Below, piece after piece: positions 1-8,706 of a stretch of 64,000 nucleotides of DNA. How positions within the stretch are numbered: the stretch's first letter is position 1; each line of letters opens with the position of its first letter. Made by a program: the position numbers and the translations under genes. The notes under the pieces are model-generated. The model was not told the origin of the DNA and searched no databases. It saw only the letters and a list, made by a program, of their open reading frames with translations. The stretch comes from Sphingomonas sp. 1F27F7B (GTDB lineage: Bacteria > Pseudomonadota > Alphaproteobacteria > Sphingomonadales > Sphingomonadaceae): assembly GCF_005503355.1 (NCBI RefSeq), contig NZ_SCMK01000003.1, forward strand, positions 186,001 through 250,000, written 5' to 3'.

Positions 1-355
1 CCGCCGCGCCCAGCGCCAGTGCCTGCACAGTCACCGCCGCGCCCTGTTCGGCCGCCGAGGAGACGATCAGCACCTTGGCACCCCGCCCGGCCGCGATCAT
101 GTCGGGCAGTGCGGTGATGCCGTCGATCCCCGGCATCTCGATATCGAGCAGGATGATGTCGACGCTGTGCGTCTTGAGATAGTCGAGCGCCGCGCGCACA
201 TCGCTATAGGCGGCGGCGACGCGGAAACGCCGCGTGCCTTCCACCATTCGCCCCAGCACCGATCGCGCGACGACCGAATCGTCGACGATCAGTACCTGCG
301 CCGGCCCGGCGGGAGTGCCGCCGAACCCGGTGTCCGCAAGAGATGCGTGCGCCAC
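1..355 (-). CDS. cheB: Chemotaxis response regulator CheB, N-terminal part only
   Basis: The gene runs off the left edge, so only about 118 residues of the receiver domain are visible. A GTG start at 355 is preceded by AGGAG nine bases upstream and gives a frame ending in QVLIVDDSVVARSVLGRMV, with acidic residues D25/D26 and the phosphoacceptor D71 in LLDIEMPGIDG. In the family this domain controls a C-terminal methylesterase that demethylates chemoreceptors; that half is outside the window, so the CheB assignment rests on the receiver sequence plus its place directly after cheA, cheW and cheY. A competing ATG at 357 is in another frame and does not give this protein. Confidence 0.8.
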   Translation of the reverse strand, partial: MAHASLADTGFGGTPAGPAQVLIVDDSVVARSVLGRMVEGTRRFRVAAAYSDVRAALDYLKTHSVDIILLDIEMPGIDGITALPDMIAAGRGAKVLIVSSAAEQGAAVTVQALALGAA

Positions 356-378
356 ATGTGGCTCCTTGAGTGCGCCGC

Positions 379-744
379 TCAGGCGACGCCGACGATCTGC
401 AGCTTGCTTTCCAGCGTCTCGCGGTCGAACGGCTTCATGACATATTCGTCGGCACCGGCCTCGATGGCGGCGCGGATATAGGCCATGCCGTTCTCGGTGG
501 TGCAGAATACCACCTTCGGGCGTTGCGGCAGCCCGGAATCCTTGAGCGCGCGCAGGAAGTCCATGCCGCTCATCACGGGCATGTTCCAGTCGAGCAGGAT
601 CACGTCCGGCGGCGTCTGCAGGCAGGAGTCGAGCGCCTCGCGGCCGTCACCGGCCTCGCGCACTTCGAAGTCGAGCGTTTCCAGGATGTGCCGGGCGACC
701 TTCCGGATCACCTTGGAATCGTCGACGACCAGACAAGTCTTCAT
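379..744 (-). CDS. cheY: Single-domain response regulator CheY
   Basis: The 121-residue protein is one receiver domain with nothing attached, the usual length for CheY. The acidic pair D8/D9 lies in VVDDSKVIRK, the phosphoacceptor D52 in LLDWNMPVMSG, the conserved Thr around residue 83 in FCTTENG, and the Lys at 104 in YVMKPFD. In the family, phosphorylation by CheA makes the protein bind the flagellar switch. It sits 23 bases before cheB and about 80 bases after cheW on the same strand, so it is part of the chemotaxis operon. AGGGGAA just upstream of the ATG is the ribosome binding site. Confidence 0.92.
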   Translation of the reverse strand: MKTCLVVDDSKVIRKVARHILETLDFEVREAGDGREALDSCLQTPPDVILLDWNMPVMSGMDFLRALKDSGLPQRPKVVFCTTENGMAYIRAAIEAGADEYVMKPFDRETLESKLQIVGVA

Positions 745-824
745 TTTCCCCTGTTCCCCGCTTTCAGCGCTCTAGGTGGAGTGGACAGTGCACGAAAGGC
801 GTAAGCGCCACGTTAATCGCCAGA

Positions 825-1250
825 TTAATTCGGCCCGGCATGGCCGGGCACCAGGCTGGCGAGGTCGATCGCGAGGATCGGCTCTCCGTCGCGCTCGACG
901 ATCCCCCGCCCGGCCCCGCGCCAGGCGGGGTCGAGCGTCACGCCATGCGCGAGCGGCAGCAGGTCGAACGGCGCGACATCGTCGAGCGCATCGACCAGCA
1001 TCGCATAGTGATGCCCCTCGACATGCGTGATCACCGCGCGGCGCGCCGGGCTGCCGCCCGCCATGCCGAGCGCCGACTGGGTGTCGACCACCGTCACCAC
1101 CCGGCTGCGCAGCGCGGCCAGGCCGCGGACATGCGCTGAGGCACGCGGCACCGCCGTCACCTCGCCGATATCGACCACCGATTCCACCTGCTCGGAATCG
1201 ATCGCCACGGCGCGCCCGGCGATCTGGGCAATGAGATAGAGATGCGACAT
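825..1250 (-). CDS. cheW: Chemotaxis coupling protein CheW
   Basis: A 141-residue CheW-domain protein, which links chemoreceptors to the CheA kinase in the cytoplasm. Typical features are the N-terminal strand YLIAQIAGRAVAIDSEQVES, the central RGLAALRSRVVTVVDTQSAL segment, and VEGHHYAMLVDALDDV. Its ATG overlaps the cheA stop codon (TGATG), which indicates translational coupling with cheA. The protein is slightly shorter than E. coli CheW but complete. Function is assigned from family membership and operon position. Confidence 0.88.
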   Translation of the reverse strand: MSHLYLIAQIAGRAVAIDSEQVESVVDIGEVTAVPRASAHVRGLAALRSRVVTVVDTQSALGMAGGSPARRAVITHVEGHHYAMLVDALDDVAPFDLLPLAHGVTLDPAWRGAGRGIVERDGEPILAIDLASLVPGHAGPN

Positions 1251-3574
1251 CAGCGACCTGCCTTGCCGGAAACCCGGGCTTCGAGCGCGGAAAGCAATCC
1301 CGCACGATCATATCTATAGACGCTGTCGTCGCCCGAGCCGCCCGCAGCGCGCTTCTTTCGCAGCCGGACGATCGGCGCCGGCACGGCGACAGTCTCCTGG
1401 CCCTCCTCGGTCGAGAGGATCACGGCGGGAGTCTCGCCCGGCGCCAGACGAAGCGCGACGCGGTAGCCCGACGCCTCCAGCAGAGGCTTTACGAACGAGG
1501 CCATCCAGCCATCGTCGTCGCCCGCGATCAGGCAGAGCGGCGGGCTGTCCTCCACGTCGCGCTCGGCATGCTCGTCGAAGATCCACAGCATGTCGACCAG
1601 TTCGATCTGCTCGCCCTCCACCAGCACCACGCCGGCGATCGGCCCCGGCTCGCGGGCCGGCGCGATCTCTTCGGGCAGCATCACGATGTCGGCGGCTTCG
1701 TCGATCGCATAGCTGACTTCGTTGGTGCCGTCCTTCAGGCGCAGCACGTTGATCCGCTCCAGTCCGTCCAGGTCGCCATGCGCGGCAAGCGGCAGGATGC
1801 GGTCGTCGATCGTCACCCGGAAACGGCCGGCGGCGAAGCGGACATTGCCGGCATCGACCTGCTCCACCCGGTCGACCGCCGCCAGCGGCACCGCGCGGCG
1901 CACGCCGTCCAGGTCGCGGAACAGCAAGGCGGGCAGGCCCGGCGCGGCCTCGGCCTCCTCTTCCTCCTCGAAGATCTGCTGGGCGTCGCGGCTGAAATCC
2001 AGGCTCGCCGCCTTGGCCATGCCGGCGCAATCGAGCAGCAGCATCGGCAGGCCCGAATCCGGCAGCGTCTGGCCGGCATAGAGGCCGGTCGACATCACCG
2101 CGGGCGAGGCCGGCTTGATCACCAGTTCCTCATTGTCCAGCACCGTATCGACCGCGAGCGCATAGCTGCCCTCGCTGACGCTGACGATGGCGAGCATCTG
2201 GCTGCCCTCGTCGCGCGCGACGGCGGCAGGGAGGCCGAGCATGTCGGCGAGATGGATCAACGGCATGCGGCGCTCGCGCACGGTCGCCACCGGGGAGCCG
2301 CCGACCAGATCGACGCGGATCGCCTCGCCCCGCTCGGTGACGATCTCTTCGATCGACTGGCGCGGAATGGCGAAGCGCTGGCCGTCCACCCCGACCACGA
2401 TCGTCGAGATGATCGAGAGCGTCAGCGGCACATGGATAGCGATGCGCAGACCCTTGCCCGGCGTGCTGTCGAGCTCGACGCGCCCGCCGATCTGCTCGAT
2501 CGCGGCGCGCACCACGTCCATGCCCACGCCCCGGCCCGAAATCTCGGTCACCACGTCCCTGGACGACAGCCCCGGCTCGAACACCAGGTCGAGCTTGGCG
2601 CGCGCCGAAAGGCTGCGCAGCTTGGCCTCGTCGCGGCCATTGGCGGCGAGCTTCTGGATCAGCCGCTCGGTATCGATGCCGCGGCCATCGTCCGCGATCT
2701 CGATGATGATCTGGTTGCCCGACTGGCGCGCGGAGACCGACAGCCGGCCATTCTCGCGCTTGCCGGCCGCGCGGCGCTCGGCCGGCGTCTCGACGCCGTG
2801 GTCGATCGAGTTGCGGATGATATGGACCAGCGGGTCGCGCATCACTTCGATCATCTCGCGGTCGAGCTCGACGTCCGAACCGTCGATCTGGAGCATCACC
2901 GACTTGCCCAGCCCCGCCGCCGTGTCGCGCACCATGCGCGGCAGCGCGGAGAAGAGCGCGTCGATCTTCTGCATGCGGGTGCGTGTCACCGTGTCGCGCA
3001 TCTCGCCCACGGTGAGCGACAGGCGCTCGAGCGCCGCTTCGATCGCGGGATCGATCTCGCCGTTCCGCAGCCGGCGGGCCAGCTCGTTGCGGGCAAGCAC
3101 CATGTCCGACATGCCGGACATCATCCGGTCGAGCAGGTCGACGTTGAGGCGCACGCTGCGCGAAGGTGCGCGGCTGACGATCGGGCCGGCATGCGCGATT
3201 TCCTCGGCACCCTCGGCCAGCGCGGCAACCAGCAGATCGTCGCCGCTGTCATCCAGGCTCGTGCCCGATTCGATCGCTTCCACCAGCTCGCCGATCCGGT
3301 CGACCACCGCGAGCACCGCGTTGACCAGCCCGCGATCGGGCGCCCGCCTGCCCTCGCGCACCTGGGCCAGCACGTCCTCGGCAGCATGGCTGAGCCGGCC
3401 GAGACGCGGCAGGTCGAGAAAGCCGCAGCTTCCCTTCACCGTGTGCACGAAGCGGAAGATCGCATCGAGCCTGGCGCGGTCCGCGGGATGCGCCTCCCAC
3501 GCGACGATCTCGCCCGAAAGCGCTTCGAGCGTCTCGCGCGTCTCGGCGATGAATTCCTGCAGCAGGTCGTCCAT
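1250..3574 (-). CDS. cheA: Chemotaxis histidine kinase CheA with a C-terminal pseudo-receiver
   Basis: A 774-residue hybrid-type CheA. Domains in order: HPt domain with the phosphorylated His in RFVHTVKGSCGF (H44); dimerisation segment near 155-215; HATPase with the N box HIIRNSIDHGVETP and G boxes DDGRGID and GRGVGMDVVR; a CheW-like regulatory domain from about 390; a second CheW-like region; and a final stretch from about residue 678 (CLIAGDDDGWMASFVKPLLE) that folds like a receiver but has no Asp at the phosphorylation strand (PAVILSTE). I chose the ATG at 3574 over an in-frame TTG 18 bases upstream because the family begins MDDLLQEFI. It phosphorylates the neighbouring CheY and CheB. Confidence 0.93.
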   Translation of the reverse strand: MDDLLQEFIAETRETLEALSGEIVAWEAHPADRARLDAIFRFVHTVKGSCGFLDLPRLGRLSHAAEDVLAQVREGRRAPDRGLVNAVLAVVDRIGELVEAIESGTSLDDSGDDLLVAALAEGAEEIAHAGPIVSRAPSRSVRLNVDLLDRMMSGMSDMVLARNELARRLRNGEIDPAIEAALERLSLTVGEMRDTVTRTRMQKIDALFSALPRMVRDTAAGLGKSVMLQIDGSDVELDREMIEVMRDPLVHIIRNSIDHGVETPAERRAAGKRENGRLSVSARQSGNQIIIEIADDGRGIDTERLIQKLAANGRDEAKLRSLSARAKLDLVFEPGLSSRDVVTEISGRGVGMDVVRAAIEQIGGRVELDSTPGKGLRIAIHVPLTLSIISTIVVGVDGQRFAIPRQSIEEIVTERGEAIRVDLVGGSPVATVRERRMPLIHLADMLGLPAAVARDEGSQMLAIVSVSEGSYALAVDTVLDNEELVIKPASPAVMSTGLYAGQTLPDSGLPMLLLDCAGMAKAASLDFSRDAQQIFEEEEEAEAAPGLPALLFRDLDGVRRAVPLAAVDRVEQVDAGNVRFAAGRFRVTIDDRILPLAAHGDLDGLERINVLRLKDGTNEVSYAIDEAADIVMLPEEIAPAREPGPIAGVVLVEGEQIELVDMLWIFDEHAERDVEDSPPLCLIAGDDDGWMASFVKPLLEASGYRVALRLAPGETPAVILSTEEGQETVAVPAPIVRLRKKRAAGGSGDDSVYRYDRAGLLSALEARVSGKAGR

Positions 3575-3633
3575 GGGGCCCCGGAAAAGCAAATTTGCGG
3601 GGCCGTTCTGCGGGATGGGTGGTTAAAAGGGCG

Positions 3634-4752
3634 TTAGTGCTCGGAGAAACAGCCGGTCGCGCATCGCGACATCTGCTCCCCGGCGCCATAGCTCGCATCG
3701 AGCAGTGCGGTACCGAGGTCGCCGAGCTCCCGATAGTCGTAGCTTGCATTGGTGAAAACGATCACCGTGTGCCCGTCGGCGAGCACGCGACGGGCGAGCA
3801 TGCGGAAACCGCCGTTCGAGCCATCCTCCCAGGCCGCCTCGCGCTCCACGCCCCCGATCCTCTCGGTCCGCACCCGGCCGCCAAGGGCATAATGCTGATC
3901 GGGCATCAGAGTCGTCATCAACGCCTTGCGCGCGGCCGCACTGAGCAGCTTGCCATCAAGCACTGCGTCCATCAGCTTCATCAGGTCGGGTGCGCTAGTA
4001 TAGTAGCCGCCCGCCATCGCCATGAAATCCGGCACCGGATTGGATTTGCGCACCGGCTCGGGGAGCAGCCCGGCATAGCCCTGCGCCATCCCCCTCACCG
4101 CACCGGAATCGCCGTGGTAGATGCCGCTGTCCTTCAGCCCGAGCGGCCTGACCAGCAGCCGGTCGACCAGCGCGGCATAGGGCTGGCCGGAGACTCGCTC
4201 GACGATCGCCTTGGCGATCAGCCAGTTGGAGTGCGAATAATCCCATTCGGTGCCGGGTGCGAAGGCGAGGTCGCCACTGGCGTAGCGCCGCACCGCCGCC
4301 ATCTGGTCCATCTCGATACCGCGCGTCGCGGGATCCTTGCGCGCCGCCTGGATATCGTTGGGCACGCCGCTCGAATGGCTCAGCAACCGCCGGAGCGTGA
4401 GGCGTGCGCCAGTGTCGGCGCGATAGTCGGGCAGATAGCGGGTGATTGGCGTGTCGAGATCCAGCCTGCCCTGGTCCACCAGCTTGAGGACGACGATCGA
4501 GGCGATCCATTTGGACACCGATCCGGTCTCGAACCGAGTGTTCGCCAGCATCGGCACGCCATTCGCGGCATCGGCCCGGCCGATTCCCTCGACGAAGCGC
4601 ACCTGCTTGCCGGTGCCCACCAGCACGACACCGTTGAAGCCTTCACGCGCATCCACCAGGTCATGATAGGCCGGATTGCCTTGGGATTGCGCCGCGCGGG
4701 GCATCGACACCCCGAGCGCCAGCATCGCCGCCGCGATCTTCAAGCAACGCAT
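3634..4752 (-). CDS. Secreted serine hydrolase, beta-lactamase/penicillin-binding-protein fold
   Basis: A 372-residue protein with an N-terminal signal peptide (MRCLKIAAAMLALG then an Ala-rich cleavage zone). The serine-lysine motif SVSK (GSVSKW) is about 60-70 residues into the mature protein. The second motif reads DYSHSNW, so the usual Tyr-x-Asn has His at the third position. Such proteins are periplasmic esterases, D-aminopeptidases or carboxypeptidases; the substrate cannot be told from sequence. The start at 4752 is preferred because GGGAG lies six bases before it, while the ATG at 4758 directly abuts that site. It is transcribed away from the beta-helix gene at 4967. Confidence 0.8.
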   Translation of the reverse strand: MRCLKIAAAMLALGVSMPRAAQSQGNPAYHDLVDAREGFNGVVLVGTGKQVRFVEGIGRADAANGVPMLANTRFETGSVSKWIASIVVLKLVDQGRLDLDTPITRYLPDYRADTGARLTLRRLLSHSSGVPNDIQAARKDPATRGIEMDQMAAVRRYASGDLAFAPGTEWDYSHSNWLIAKAIVERVSGQPYAALVDRLLVRPLGLKDSGIYHGDSGAVRGMAQGYAGLLPEPVRKSNPVPDFMAMAGGYYTSAPDLMKLMDAVLDGKLLSAAARKALMTTLMPDQHYALGGRVRTERIGGVEREAAWEDGSNGGFRMLARRVLADGHTVIVFTNASYDYRELGDLGTALLDASYGAGEQMSRCATGCFSEH

Positions 4753-4870
4753 GCGCATCTCCCACGTCCCCGGAAACCGCGAACATGTCATGCCGGGGTC
4801 CAGCGATCAACTACAACTGTAGTCAATTCTTCCCGGCGCGCTCCGGTCCGGCGCCACGCGATTTGGGGAT

Positions 4871-4909
4871 GGCAATGTAGGATTCTGCCCCATAGTTCCT
4901 CTTTTGTTC
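4871..4909 (+). promoter_or_regulatory. Upstream element of beta-helix gene A: TGTAGGA plus GTTC-N7-GTTC
   Basis: The block GGCAATGTAGGATT begins at 4871 and the direct repeat GTTC-N7-GTTC lies at 4895-4909, 57 bases before the ATG of the gene at 4967. The same arrangement precedes the two other beta-helix genes in the window. Here the gap between TGTAGGA and the first GTTC is 12 bases rather than 8. GTTC-N7-GTTC is the form of the LexA binding site known from alphaproteobacteria; whether LexA or another regulator binds here is inference. Confidence 0.6.
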
Positions 4910-4966
4910 CAGTTCGATGCCGAGCCTCGGCACGGATTTCAGGACCATTGCACGGAGGATTCGAGG

Positions 4967-6316
4967 ATGATCTCAGTCAAGGATTTCGGCGCCGTGGGTG
5001 ACGGCACGACTGACGACACCGCGGCGCTCAACGCCGCATTTTCGCAAACCGGGCACAGCATCTACATTCCGAAGGGATGCTATCGCCACGACGAGCTCGA
5101 TCCGCCGGTCTGCGCACAGATTATCGGCGAGAGCGAGTATCACGCGATCCTCAAGCCGACATCGGGTGTCACTACGGCGCTGTCCATTGCCGGAGGCGTA
5201 AACTACCCCGCGAAGCTGGCGTCGTTCCAAATCGACGGTTCCGCGACGTCCGGCGCCACGGGGCTGTTCCTGGGGCAAACGTCCAGTGCGGTTCAGATCG
5301 ACGGCGTTCGAGTGGCGAACTTCAAAGGCACCGACGGCGTGGGCCTGCGCGTGGGCGATCTGCTCAAATCGACCATCCGCAAGTTCACTTCCGAGAAGAA
5401 TACCCTGAACCTGCTCCTCGAGAAGGTGACGGATCTGTTCCCGACCACCCTCCATTTCGATTCCTGCGTGTTCAACGAGGCGGAAACCCAGGGCGCCAAG
5501 CTGATCGACGGGTGGAACATCCTGTTCACCAATTGCGATTTCGAGAGTTCCGGAGAGGAGGGAACGCTGCTCCTGCCGTCCGCCGGGGGCCATTTGGAAC
5601 AGATCATCTTCGACAGCTGCTGGTGGGAACACAATCACGCCGCCGGCACAACTGCCCATCAGTTCGTGGCAGGCGATGGTACGGCACGCGGCGGGGCGGT
5701 GATCCACACCGGCTTGCGCAACCCGCGCTTCTCCACCGATCAAAACTCCGCCAAGGCCGTGCGAATGAATGGCCCGGCCGTGCAGGGCTTCGTCATCACG
5801 AACCCCAGGATCTACTCGGCCGTGATCGGCGCGGTCTCGATCGAAAACGGCGCCTTTGGCGAAATCAACGAATGGCAGACGATCGAAGGCATGCTGTTCG
5901 AAGACATCGTGCATGACGCCCAGAACAAGTGCGCGTCGCGCGGTTCCGCGGGATTCCGCTCCTGGAGCCCGACTCTCGCTGCGCTCGGCTCGGGCGTCGC
6001 CTCGTCGAGCATTTCGACTGCCGATTACCGACAGGAGGGCGCCACGGCCATCCTTCAGCTCGACTTCTCCGTCGTCCTGGCATCGGCCGGCACGCCGTCG
6101 GCGATCACCGCAACCTTGCCGGCGGGGCTTACCCCCTCGCAGCCCAGGATATGCTACGGCTTCGTCACCGAAGACAGCGGAGGTAGCCTGACATACAGCC
6201 CCGGCATCCTCGCTCCGTACACCGATGGCATGCTGTACGCGCGCAAGGCCGACAATTCGCCGTTCGCCGCCGGCACCACGGTCAATTTCCGCGGCGTGGC
6301 GATCTACGAGAGGTAA
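4967..6316 (+). CDS. Orphan tailspike-like right-handed beta-helix protein A
   Basis: A 449-residue protein that begins with the hallmark of pectate-lyase-like and phage tailspike beta-helices, SVKDFGAVGDGTTDDTAALN, followed by IYIPKGCYR. Residues about 30-320 show repeated short strands typical of a beta-helix. The last 120 residues start with WSPTLAALGSG and look like the beta-sandwich domain at the end of tail fibres and spikes. There is no signal peptide and no phage gene nearby. GGAGG sits eight bases before the ATG. Family members bind or cut polysaccharides; the true substrate and whether it leaves the cell are unknown. It shares its upstream element with the genes at 57354 (minus) and 63632. 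Confidence 0.8.
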   Translation: MISVKDFGAVGDGTTDDTAALNAAFSQTGHSIYIPKGCYRHDELDPPVCAQIIGESEYHAILKPTSGVTTALSIAGGVNYPAKLASFQIDGSATSGATGLFLGQTSSAVQIDGVRVANFKGTDGVGLRVGDLLKSTIRKFTSEKNTLNLLLEKVTDLFPTTLHFDSCVFNEAETQGAKLIDGWNILFTNCDFESSGEEGTLLLPSAGGHLEQIIFDSCWWEHNHAAGTTAHQFVAGDGTARGGAVIHTGLRNPRFSTDQNSAKAVRMNGPAVQGFVITNPRIYSAVIGAVSIENGAFGEINEWQTIEGMLFEDIVHDAQNKCASRGSAGFRSWSPTLAALGSGVASSSISTADYRQEGATAILQLDFSVVLASAGTPSAITATLPAGLTPSQPRICYGFVTEDSGGSLTYSPGILAPYTDGMLYARKADNSPFAAGTTVNFRGVAIYER

Positions 6317-6364
6317 CCTGCATTCTCGGAGCGGCTGCCTTCCCCGGATCGGGAGGGTGGCCGT

Positions 6365-7009
6365 TCACCCTACCCGGAACGACGCCCCGAACAGCAGCAC
6401 CTCGGCATCGGGCGGGCTCACCTGGAGCATGCCGCCGCCCTGGGTGACCAGCGCGTGGATGAGATAGGCCGCCGCGGCGCGCGGCGTGATCGGCATGTCG
6501 TCCTTGCCGCCGGCAAGGGCGCCGCGAAGCTCGGGATCGAGCACGATGCGCGGGCCGTCGGCGCGCACGACGATCTCGATCTGGCCATCGATGATCTCGG
6601 CACCGATATCGAGCTGACCGCCGCGGATCAGCGCGTCGCCGCCGATCAGCGCCAGATTCATCAGCACCTTGATCGCCTGCTTGGGCAGCACCGGATCCTC
6701 GACCATCCAGCCGACATTGACGCGGTGGTTCTCGCCGAACAGCCCCTCGATCGCCGCCTGCGCCTCGCGCGTGTCGACCGTCTCGCCAAACCCGCCCGCC
6801 GCGCCGAAGGCCAGACGGAAGAACTTCAGCTTGTTGGCGCTCGCCTTGGCGCTCTCGTTGAGCAGTTCCAGGCAGCGGGCCCGCATCTCCGGGTCATGCT
6901 CGTCGGCGAGCAGCTCCAGCCCGTTGTTGAGCGCGCCCACCGGGCTCAGCAGATCGTGGCAGAGCCGCGAACAGAGCAGGCTGGCGAAATCGGTCGGGCT
7001 GATGTTCAA
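6365..7009 (-). CDS. chpT: Histidine phosphotransferase ChpT
   Basis: A 214-residue protein whose N-terminus LLCSRLCHDLLSPVGALNNG carries the phosphorylatable His (H18) of the ChpT family. A degenerate ATPase-like C-terminal domain follows. In Caulobacter ChpT passes phosphate from the CckA kinase to CtrA and CpdR, controlling the cell cycle and motility; the same role is inferred here. No ATG fits: a TTG at 7009 preceded by GGGGAG eight bases upstream is the best start, and the homologous region begins just after it. It stands alone on the minus strand, divergent from the serine hydrolase at 7127. Confidence 0.85.
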   Translation of the reverse strand: MNISPTDFASLLCSRLCHDLLSPVGALNNGLELLADEHDPEMRARCLELLNESAKASANKLKFFRLAFGAAGGFGETVDTREAQAAIEGLFGENHRVNVGWMVEDPVLPKQAIKVLMNLALIGGDALIRGGQLDIGAEIIDGQIEIVVRADGPRIVLDPELRGALAGGKDDMPITPRAAAAYLIHALVTQGGGMLQVSPPDAEVLLFGASFRVG

Positions 7010-7126
7010 CGTGCTTGCTCCCCGGCAGGTGCAGCCTCTTTGGCGCAGGGCGCGCAATGCTGCAAGCGCATGCCTGTACGCGCTGCCCGGGTAACGCTAC
7101 CATCCCCGGAAAACACGGGAGTGACC

Positions 7127-8401
7127 ATGCGATCGGCCCTGCCTTTCCTCGCCGCCCTGCTGCTGGCCGCGCCCCTGCCCGCAGCGGCGCAGGAAGAGCC
7201 CGCGGCGAGCCCCGATTTCCGCATCGACAGGGCCCGCATCGATCGCGCGCTGGCCGAGATGGTGTCGAGCGGCCGCGCGGCGGGCGTCTCCGCCCTGATC
7301 TGGAAGGACGGGCGCGAAGCCTATTTCGGCGCCACCGGCCTCGCCGATCGCGAAGCGAGCCGCGCGATGCGGCGCGACACGCTCGTCCAGATCTATTCGA
7401 TGACCAAGCCCATCACCGGCGTCGCGCTGATGCAACTATGGGAACAGGGCAGGTTCGGGCTGGACGATCCCCTATCCGGCTATCTTCCCGAATTCGCGAC
7501 CATGCTGGTGCAGGACGGCAGCGACGCCGCCGGCCGGCCGGTGTGGCGCCCCGCGAAGCGCCCCGTGACGATCCGCGACGTGCTGCGCCACACCGCCGGC
7601 TTCGCCTATGGCGGCGGGCCGAGCGCGGCGGAAAGGGCCTTCGCCGCCGCCGATCCGCTCGGGCTGGACCACGGCCTCGCCGAATTCGGCCGCCGCCTCG
7701 CCCGCGCGCCGCTGCTCTTCGACCCCGGCAGCGCGTGGCGGTACAGCGCGGCAGTCGATGTGCAGGCGCTGCTGGTCGAGCAGCTTTCGGGCGAGAAGTT
7801 CGAAGACTATGTCCGCCGCCACGTCCTTGATCCGCTCGGCATGCAGCAGGCCGGCTGGACCCAGCCGGCGGAGCGGCTCGAGCGCTTCGCCGCCACCTAT
7901 GTGCTCGGCGCGAACGGAAAGCTGGTCCGCGAGCCCGACGCGGTCACCCGCGCGCGCAACTTCCCCAAGCCCGCGATGACGATGGGCGGCGCCGGCATCG
8001 TCGCGCCGATCGACGATTACATGCGCTTCGCCCGCATGCTGCTCGGCCAGGGGAGCCTGGACGGCGCGCGCATCCTCAAGCCTTCCACCGTGCGGCTGAT
8101 GGCGACCGACCAGCTCGATCCGCGCATTGACGACAGGTCCTGGCTGCCGGGCAAGGGCAATGTCGGCTTCGGCATCGACTTCGCCGTGCGCACCGGCCGG
8201 CCGAAGACGCCCGAGGAAAATCGCGGCGCGGTCGGCGAGTTCTTCTGGGACGGCGCCGCCTCGACTCTGTTCTGGGTCGATCCGGCGAACCGGCTCGCCG
8301 CGGTGTTCTTCGTCCAGACCAAGCCCTTCCAGGCAACGCTGCACCGCGACTTCCGCCGCGCCGTCTATGGCGACGCCTATCTGGGGCCGCGAGGCGACTG
8401 A
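7127..8401 (+). CDS. Secreted serine hydrolase of the class C beta-lactamase family
   Basis: The 424-residue protein has a clear signal peptide (leucine/alanine-rich, ending PAAAQ around residue 22). The catalytic SMTK motif is at 91-94 (IYSMTKPITG). The second motif is WRYSAAVD, with Ala where class C enzymes have Asn, and the third is an EFFWDGAAS segment in place of KTG; this pattern is closer to EstB-type esterases than to true beta-lactamases. GGGAG six bases upstream supports the ATG. It most likely acts on esters or peptides in the periplasm; antibiotic hydrolysis should not be assumed. Confidence 0.82.
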   Translation: MRSALPFLAALLLAAPLPAAAQEEPAASPDFRIDRARIDRALAEMVSSGRAAGVSALIWKDGREAYFGATGLADREASRAMRRDTLVQIYSMTKPITGVALMQLWEQGRFGLDDPLSGYLPEFATMLVQDGSDAAGRPVWRPAKRPVTIRDVLRHTAGFAYGGGPSAAERAFAAADPLGLDHGLAEFGRRLARAPLLFDPGSAWRYSAAVDVQALLVEQLSGEKFEDYVRRHVLDPLGMQQAGWTQPAERLERFAATYVLGANGKLVREPDAVTRARNFPKPAMTMGGAGIVAPIDDYMRFARMLLGQGSLDGARILKPSTVRLMATDQLDPRIDDRSWLPGKGNVGFGIDFAVRTGRPKTPEENRGAVGEFFWDGAASTLFWVDPANRLAAVFFVQTKPFQATLHRDFRRAVYGDAYLGPRGD

Positions 8402-8408
8402 GCGCCCG

Positions 8409-8555
8409 TTAGATCACCTTGCGGCCGGTGAAGAGCTGGATCAGACCGATCACGATGGCGATCACCAGCAGGAGGTGGATGATCCCGCCGGCGACGTGGA
8501 AGGTGAAGCCGAGCAGCCAGAGGATCAGGAGGATGGCGACGATGGTCCAAAGCAT
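8409..8555 (-). CDS. Small hydrophobic membrane protein, lmo0937 type
   Basis: A 48-residue protein, almost entirely two hydrophobic segments separated by a short His/Gly turn (LGFTFHVAGG) and ending in a Lys/Arg tail (FTGRKVI). This matches the small lmo0937-like membrane protein family, of unknown function, often expressed under stress. GGAG nine bases upstream of the ATG is a good ribosome site. A match to the EcfG general-stress promoter lies about 30 bases upstream, which fits a stress-induced role. Confidence 0.8.
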   Translation of the reverse strand: MLWTIVAILLILWLLGFTFHVAGGIIHLLLVIAIVIGLIQLFTGRKVI

Positions 8556-8586
8556 CTTGATATGCTCCGTTTAGCGTTCGTCCATC

Positions 8587-8612
8587 AACGGGTTGCGTGG
8601 CCGAAACGTTCC
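8587..8612 (-). promoter_or_regulatory. EcfG-type general stress response promoter
   Basis: Read on the minus strand the sequence is GGAAC (8608-8612), 17 bases, then CGTT (8587-8590). GGAAC-N16/17-CGTT is the promoter of the alphaproteobacterial stress sigma factor EcfG. It is placed correctly for transcription into the small membrane protein whose ATG is at 8555, leaving a short leader. No base departs from the consensus core. Confidence 0.65.
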
Positions 8613-8706
8613 CCGGCCGCCTGCGGTTTTTCCGGATTACGCACCATGCGGCACTTGCTGCTACAATGCTGCCGGGCAGGCGCTGGCCCGGGACCTGGAA
8701 CGATCC

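Noticed and set aside
1568..3637. A 689-codon open frame antisense to cheA on the plus strand
   Set aside because: It is the mirror of a high-G+C gene: residue content is dominated by His, Arg and Ala, no family is recognisable, and cheA has full motif support.
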